Source of the DNA: Polytrichum commune
Lineage: Eukaryota > Streptophyta > Polytrichopsida > Polytrichales > Polytrichaceae
Direction of reading: 5' to 3'
NCBI GenBank assembly: GCA_950295325.1
Contig: OX485806.1
Span: 33,232,001 to 33,296,000, forward strand
DNA: 64,000 nt
Below the pieces are notes generated by a model. It saw only the letters and a program-made list of their open reading frames with translations, was not told the origin of the DNA and made no database searches. Both the position numbers and the translations under genes were made by a program. Of this stretch, positions 60,101 through 64,000 are shown piece by piece. Every line of letters begins with the position of its first letter. The first letter of the stretch is position 1.

Positions 60101-60856
60101 AGGGAACATAACTAACTATTAATAAGGGAAACGAAGAAACAACTTGCATTCCTCATCACCTCCTCCATCTCTGAGAAAATGTTGCACAACTTTCAGGCCG
60201 CTCTTTCAAGCTGAATTAGCTTATTTTCACCATTTAATTGTTTTTCTACGTTATACAATATCAAACGTAACAATGACCATGTCGTGAGGGCCACTTGCTA
60301 TGGCTTATATTCATCATGCTTGTGTCCAATAAGATGCGCCAAGTCAATAGGATTTGAGATGGTCATAGCTACAAATACACACACATAATTTTATTTTTAC
60401 TTTAAAACCATTGACATGTGTCATGGTACTATCAATTCCAATATGATCAAAATTCCAATACCCTAATAGATCCCCAATGGGGTCCTGATCGGGAATAGGT
60501 GATTTGACTCTAGAAATCCTAGATTGGATCTACCAAGTTTGACATATAAAGAGAACAACTACTTTTAAGGCCGAGGCATCCATAGTCGACCATGTCTATT
60601 TAACTGCTCACTAGGGTCATGCAATGCCAACATGGATGAGATTCATACGTTTTGGACGAACGGAGTTGAAGTTTATGTGGTGGCGGCTTGTGATTGATTA
60701 CCTTCATAAGAGTTTTGACGACTGTCGTAGCCAAGCATTAGAATTTAGATGAGCCATTATGGGTTACCCCTATAGACCGACTATGTGCTACCCTAACTTT
60801 ACCGCTCCAAAATTTGTAGCAATTTCCATGTTCATGAAAAATTAGTTTAACCTTTT
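57190..60856. other. No supported gene
   Basis: AT-rich sequence with only short overlapping frames (for example 57495-57926 plus against 57515-57844 minus) and a G10 tract near 58885. No domain, terminal repeat or splice pattern is recognised. Confidence 0.4.
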
Positions 60857-61011
60857 TATTTTATTTTATTTTTTGAGACAAAAGGCCGACAGGCCAACGC
60901 CAAAGCACAGGAGGCAGTTGACCATCTAGCAAGTTATTCTGTCAAGTAGAGACGAGATTTCACAGCCAAGATTCGAACCACCAACCCCATTCCTTGAGAT
61001 TTGGGATTTGA
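60857..61011 (-). mobile_element. tRNA-derived SINE, 5'-truncated, with flanking direct repeats
   Basis: On the minus strand the B-box-like GGTTCGAATCTTGG (60979-60966) is followed by a body of about 90 bp and an A-rich tail (AAAAAATAAAATAAAATAAAA, rendered by 60853-60874). Flanks resemble each other (GTTTAACCTTTTTA at ~60844 and GTTAACTTTTTTA at ~61012), consistent with a retroposition target duplication. No A box is visible, so the head is truncated or diverged. Confidence 0.45.
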
Positions 61012-61880
61012 GTTAACTTTTTTACATTCTTCTTAGAATTTGTTCCTCTTTGCAAGAATAGAGATTCCCCACTACTACTCCTCCTACTCAGATGCAAATT
61101 CTCTGCAAATTCTCTTATTTTATCGGCTATAGATTCCTCAACCTCACACTCTTAACCAAAAAAATAAACAACTAATTGATATTTTGATGAAGGTACGGGC
61201 CTTGTTTTGATGACATTTGAGCCATACTATATACACAGTGCCCACATTTTCACTGTATAACATTTTATTTGTCTTTCAAGCTACTAAACGCAGCTAAAAA
61301 TAAACGCTATCTATCCCGAAATAATTACTACCGGAAACCATGCAAGATTCCGTGTATTGCCGGAAAACAAACCGGGTTTCATGGAGACAAATTGAAGGGA
61401 AAAAACATATTCTTTCAACTCCCACAAAAAGGTTGCGGCACGATGACAAGTTGACAAACTATTGTTGTCGAAACTCATGCGCTAAATTTAGTGGACACTT
61501 TGAAAAGTTTACATGCGTGGTCAAAATAAGTAGTAATGCGACTATGAGTAAATACTCACGTGATAATGATAACAAGTTCCTTTTTTAAAGGTACACGGGT
61601 TTTCTTCACTTTGTTTTTACTTGTTCTCTATTTACTATCGATCGGCTTTACATCTTCAAATTTGTGGTGCATTTGGCCTTCTGTCTCAACAAAAAAATTA
61701 AAAATTAAAAAAATTTGTGGTGCATTAGCAGAAAGAAAAGAAAGAAAAATTACGCCCGTATCTTCATACCAGCATGAAAGTGAGCCCGTTGGTCTAGTGT
61801 TGATCACGGTATTCCGTGATGCAACATAAGCTTTAATGCCTCCATTAGGAGGTGGGCTCTGGGATTATCTAAAATTTGTC
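61012..61880. other. No supported gene
   Basis: Three short overlapping plus frames (61269-61829) show no domain. GAGCCCGTTGGTCTAGTGTT near 61783 resembles a tRNA 5' half but lacks the rest. Confidence 0.35.
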
Positions 61881-61889
61881 TAAATTTTA

Positions 61890-62150
61890 TTATGGTGGGG
61901 GGACATGTGATTGTTTGTTGTCTAGTTTTCTTTTGTTTAGAATTAGGTAGGTGAGATATTTGATGGCGTTATGGTGTAAACTTTTCATGAGGTTTTTGAT
62001 ATTAGCTTTTGGGATTTTTAAGTTGTTCAACTTTTCAATGGAGTGTTCGTGTATGGCTCCTCTTACACCTGCTGTGATGGTTATGAGGGGGTGGTCACTG
62101 AGAGTTTCAAGATAGTGTTCTAACAATGTACAATACAATTTTATTTGCAT
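61890..62150 (-). pseudogene. Non-LTR retrotransposon ORF C-terminal fragment, copy 2
   Basis: The 86-codon minus frame includes HPLITITAGVRGAIHEHSIE, IKNLMKSLHHNAIKYLTYLI and LNKRKLDNKQ before its stop at 61890. It is homologous to 22400-22910 minus and more intact. The lack of any upstream RT motif indicates 5' truncation near 62150. Assignment to a LINE-type RT ORF rests on my recollection of this tail and on the truncation pattern. Confidence 0.45.
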
Positions 62151-62622
62151 GTAACAAAAATGTAATGTTGTCGTTCAATTATGGGTTAACGTCGATTTAT
62201 GTCAAAATTTTAATATTTTGATTAATGATACAATTTACAAACAAAATGAAGTGTATTGTAAAAGAAAATTATGGCATAGATTATGTTTACCTACAAGGTC
62301 TTGAAAAATACCTCAAAGTACCATTTTATCTATTGATAGGCTGCCAATTATTTAATAAATTTAGATACATAGCCCATCTTTAATTAACCCCCGACCGCAT
62401 GTGGTTTACAAAAGTATATAGCTTGTGATCTTCCCATGAATAGGTGCCACCATAAGATCTAGGGTTTTGGGCCAAAAAGTCATAGTCAAAGTGTTTTTGC
62501 CATTGTATTTGTTAGGTTTTGATGAATATACATTCTACCATACCATTTTACAACACCTGAAGTTATTACTATTGTCACACCATCGAGGATGATTCTCAAA
62601 GTTGCAACCTCAAGCTTCAAAC

Positions 62623-62865
62623 CACCTTAGAGCACGCATCAAATTTCGTGAAATGTATGGTAAATGAACATGTATTTGTGAATTTAGTAACACTCAATAA
62701 AGAAATTTAGGCATCTCTACACTGATTATCCCAATTAGTGAGGGAGGGCTAGTAGTGCGTGTGGGAAATTGGTGAAGGCAATACTAAATTTCTATATGGT
62801 ATGAAATTAGTGCTACCAAAAGTCCTAGGAAGCATTGTTCATCCCACACAATATATTGACAAGCA

Positions 62866-62897
<32 letters not shown>

Positions 62898-62931
62898 AGT
62901 CTCTCTCTCTCTCTATATATATATATATAAG

Positions 62932-62963
<32 letters not shown>

Positions 62964-63083
62964 AGTCTCTGTATATATATATATATAAAAGTCTCTATAA
63001 GTACCTTAGAGCATGCACTGATTTTCTTAAAATGTATAGTAAATGAACATGAACTCATGAATTTGGTATCACTCATGAAAAAA
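62623..63083 (+). repeat. Direct repeat pair of ~80 bp (62623-62700 and 63001-63083)
   Basis: Both copies contain ACCTTAGAGCA(C/T)GCA, AAATGTAT(G/A)GTAAATGAACATG and GAATTTGGTA/GAATTTAGTA. One copy lies just outside the MITE at 62720-63244 and the other inside it, implying a duplication or nested insertion. Confidence 0.6.
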
Positions 63084-63244
63084 ATTCAACCCTCATTAAT
63101 TTTGAGATTTTTTACAAAATAGTGAGTGTTTTGAGAATTAGTACCATATGGACTAGTTGGGATAATCGATTTAATCTTGAGAATTGGCAAAATAGTGCAT
63201 GTTTCCGGAATTAGGACCATGCGCACTAAATGGGGTAATCAGTG
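62720..63244. mobile_element. MITE with CACTGATTA termini, member 2
   Basis: The 525-bp element starts CACTGATTATCCCAATTAGT and ends CACTAAATGGGGTAATCAGTG. TA flanks both ends (62718-62719 and 63245-63246). A further end-like sequence (ACTAGTTGGGATAATCGATT) lies at about 63150. It is larger than member 1 because it contains the AT/CT minisatellite and one copy of the 80-bp repeat. Confidence 0.65.
62868..62998 (+). repeat. Compound (TA)n/(CT)n minisatellite
   Basis: A unit of AAGTCTCTCTCTCTC followed by a TA run repeats three to four times. Frames crossing it on both strands (poly-Tyr/Ile/Ser) are artefacts of the repeat. Confidence 0.85.
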
Positions 63245-63385
63245 TAGGGCGCTTCACATAGGTCCCAAGTCTCAAGTCCCAATTCACTTGAGGTCAATGT
63301 GTGCAATCTCAGCTGTTGAGAGCATGGAAGTTGGGACTTACCACTTCACACACAAGACTGAGAGCCCATGACCATTGCACTTCAA

Positions 63386-63783
63386 GCACTCTCATTAATG
63401 GAAAAGGCGGAGCCGTCCATGTTCACTTCACACTACACTTGAGGGGACCAACGGAGTATGTCAATGCAACATGGATGTAAAGTCTACATGGATTCCCACA
63501 TGGCATCGAATAGATCATGTTTCATGATCACTTGGACTATTCTCAAGAACTACCTCTTGGAGGTAGGCCTAACACAAAACCGGGAGACTGCAATACTCCA
63601 AATGCTCACAACCGTTGGTTTATTCTATTTTATCATGTGTGAGGATCCGCATGAATAGAAATCCATTGAAATAGCATTTGGTTGAGGGCCCGGTCACATA
63701 TGACTTCGCACTACACTCGAGGATGTCTTGGGACAATCTTTGCACTCTCACAATTTCATGGTCACAGCTCTTGGCTCGTGTGT
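63386..63783 (+). repeat. Long interspersed repeat, copy 2 (pair with 48137-48577)
   Basis: Homologous in the same orientation to 48137-48577, for example GGTTTATTCTATTTTATCAT and ATAGCATTTGGTTGAGGGCC. Nothing further is recognised in 63784-64000. Confidence 0.7.
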
Positions 63784-64000
63784 CTTTCCTATGTCCCAAA
63801 TATGACATGGATGCCTACATGACAACACTTTTTGGGGGTGAGGCTTGGGACTTGTGCTGAGAATCGGGTCAAGCTAACAGCTAGATCCAACTCTTAACAC
63901 AAGTCCCGCGAATATTTTTGCACAATATAACCAAGATCTGACTTTAATGATAATCAACCATACTCCAATGGTGTCTTGAGGCTCAAAAGCCAGGACTTTG

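Noticed and set aside
61781-61830. tRNA-like 5' half (GAGCCCGTTGGTCTAGTGTT)
   Set aside because: There is no T arm or B box and the would-be anticodon loop has the wrong size; probably chance or a small remnant.
62759-63076. Frames of 83-95 codons rich in Tyr/Ile/Ser
   Set aside because: They translate the TA/CT minisatellite.
1-64000. CRISPR array, bacterial operons, rRNA genes
   Set aside because: No regularly spaced short repeats with unique spacers, no Shine-Dalgarno-led gene clusters and no rRNA-like conserved blocks were seen; the spliced PP4R3 gene identifies the DNA as eukaryotic.

Overview
The window looks like nuclear DNA of a land plant, probably a non-seed (bryophyte-grade) plant. 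The evidence is one intron-rich, plant-type PP4R3 gene with GT-AG introns, plant-style Ty3/gypsy, MULE/SWIM, Stowaway and solo-LTR sequences, GA-rich microsatellites in the gene leader, and low gene density in an AT-rich background. There are no bacterial operons, no CRISPR and no confident functional tRNA or rRNA gene. The species assignment is inference only.

Layout. 0.4-3.4 kb (minus): decayed SWIM-zinc-finger MULE/FAR1-like gene, copy 1. 4.2-5.1 kb: tandemly duplicated non-coding repeats. 5.9-15.85 kb: the most notable feature, a decayed Ty3/gypsy-like retrotransposon of about 9.95 kb. Its order is LTR, leader, gag with two zinc knuckles, protease, a C5-cytosine DNA methyltransferase domain, RT, RNase H, integrase, PHD finger, 3' LTR. 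17.3-24.2 kb: MITE, tRNA-derived element, microsatellites, LINE tail and a 973-bp solo LTR with a TATTG target duplication. 26.3-28.8 kb (plus): SWIM/MULE copy 2, colinear with copy 1. 28.8-31.1 kb: strongly G/T-skewed unidentified DNA. 31.1-31.8 kb: five-copy satellite of about 140 bp, followed by a GC/CpG-rich island (31.8-32.5 kb).

35.18-46.18 kb (plus): the only gene that appears intact, protein phosphatase 4 regulatory subunit 3 (PP4R3/SMEK/PSY2). I resolved it into 24 coding exons that keep phase throughout and sum to 3330 nt (1109 aa plus stop). The CpG island and GA-rich stretch upstream are its likely promoter/leader.

46.2-64 kb: mostly repeats. These include a long repeat pair (48.1/63.4 kb), a Stowaway MITE, two members of a CACTGATTA-ended MITE family, a gag remnant, a second solo LTR (965 bp, GGAGA duplication), a gypsy integrase tail fragment, a SINE with flanking repeats and a second LINE tail.

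Overall this is a single housekeeping regulatory gene embedded in layered transposon debris. The exceptional element combines a DNA-methylation writer and a histone-reader-type PHD finger in one retrotransposon polyprotein. This copy carries at least nine in-frame stops and two frameshifts, so it is a fossil.
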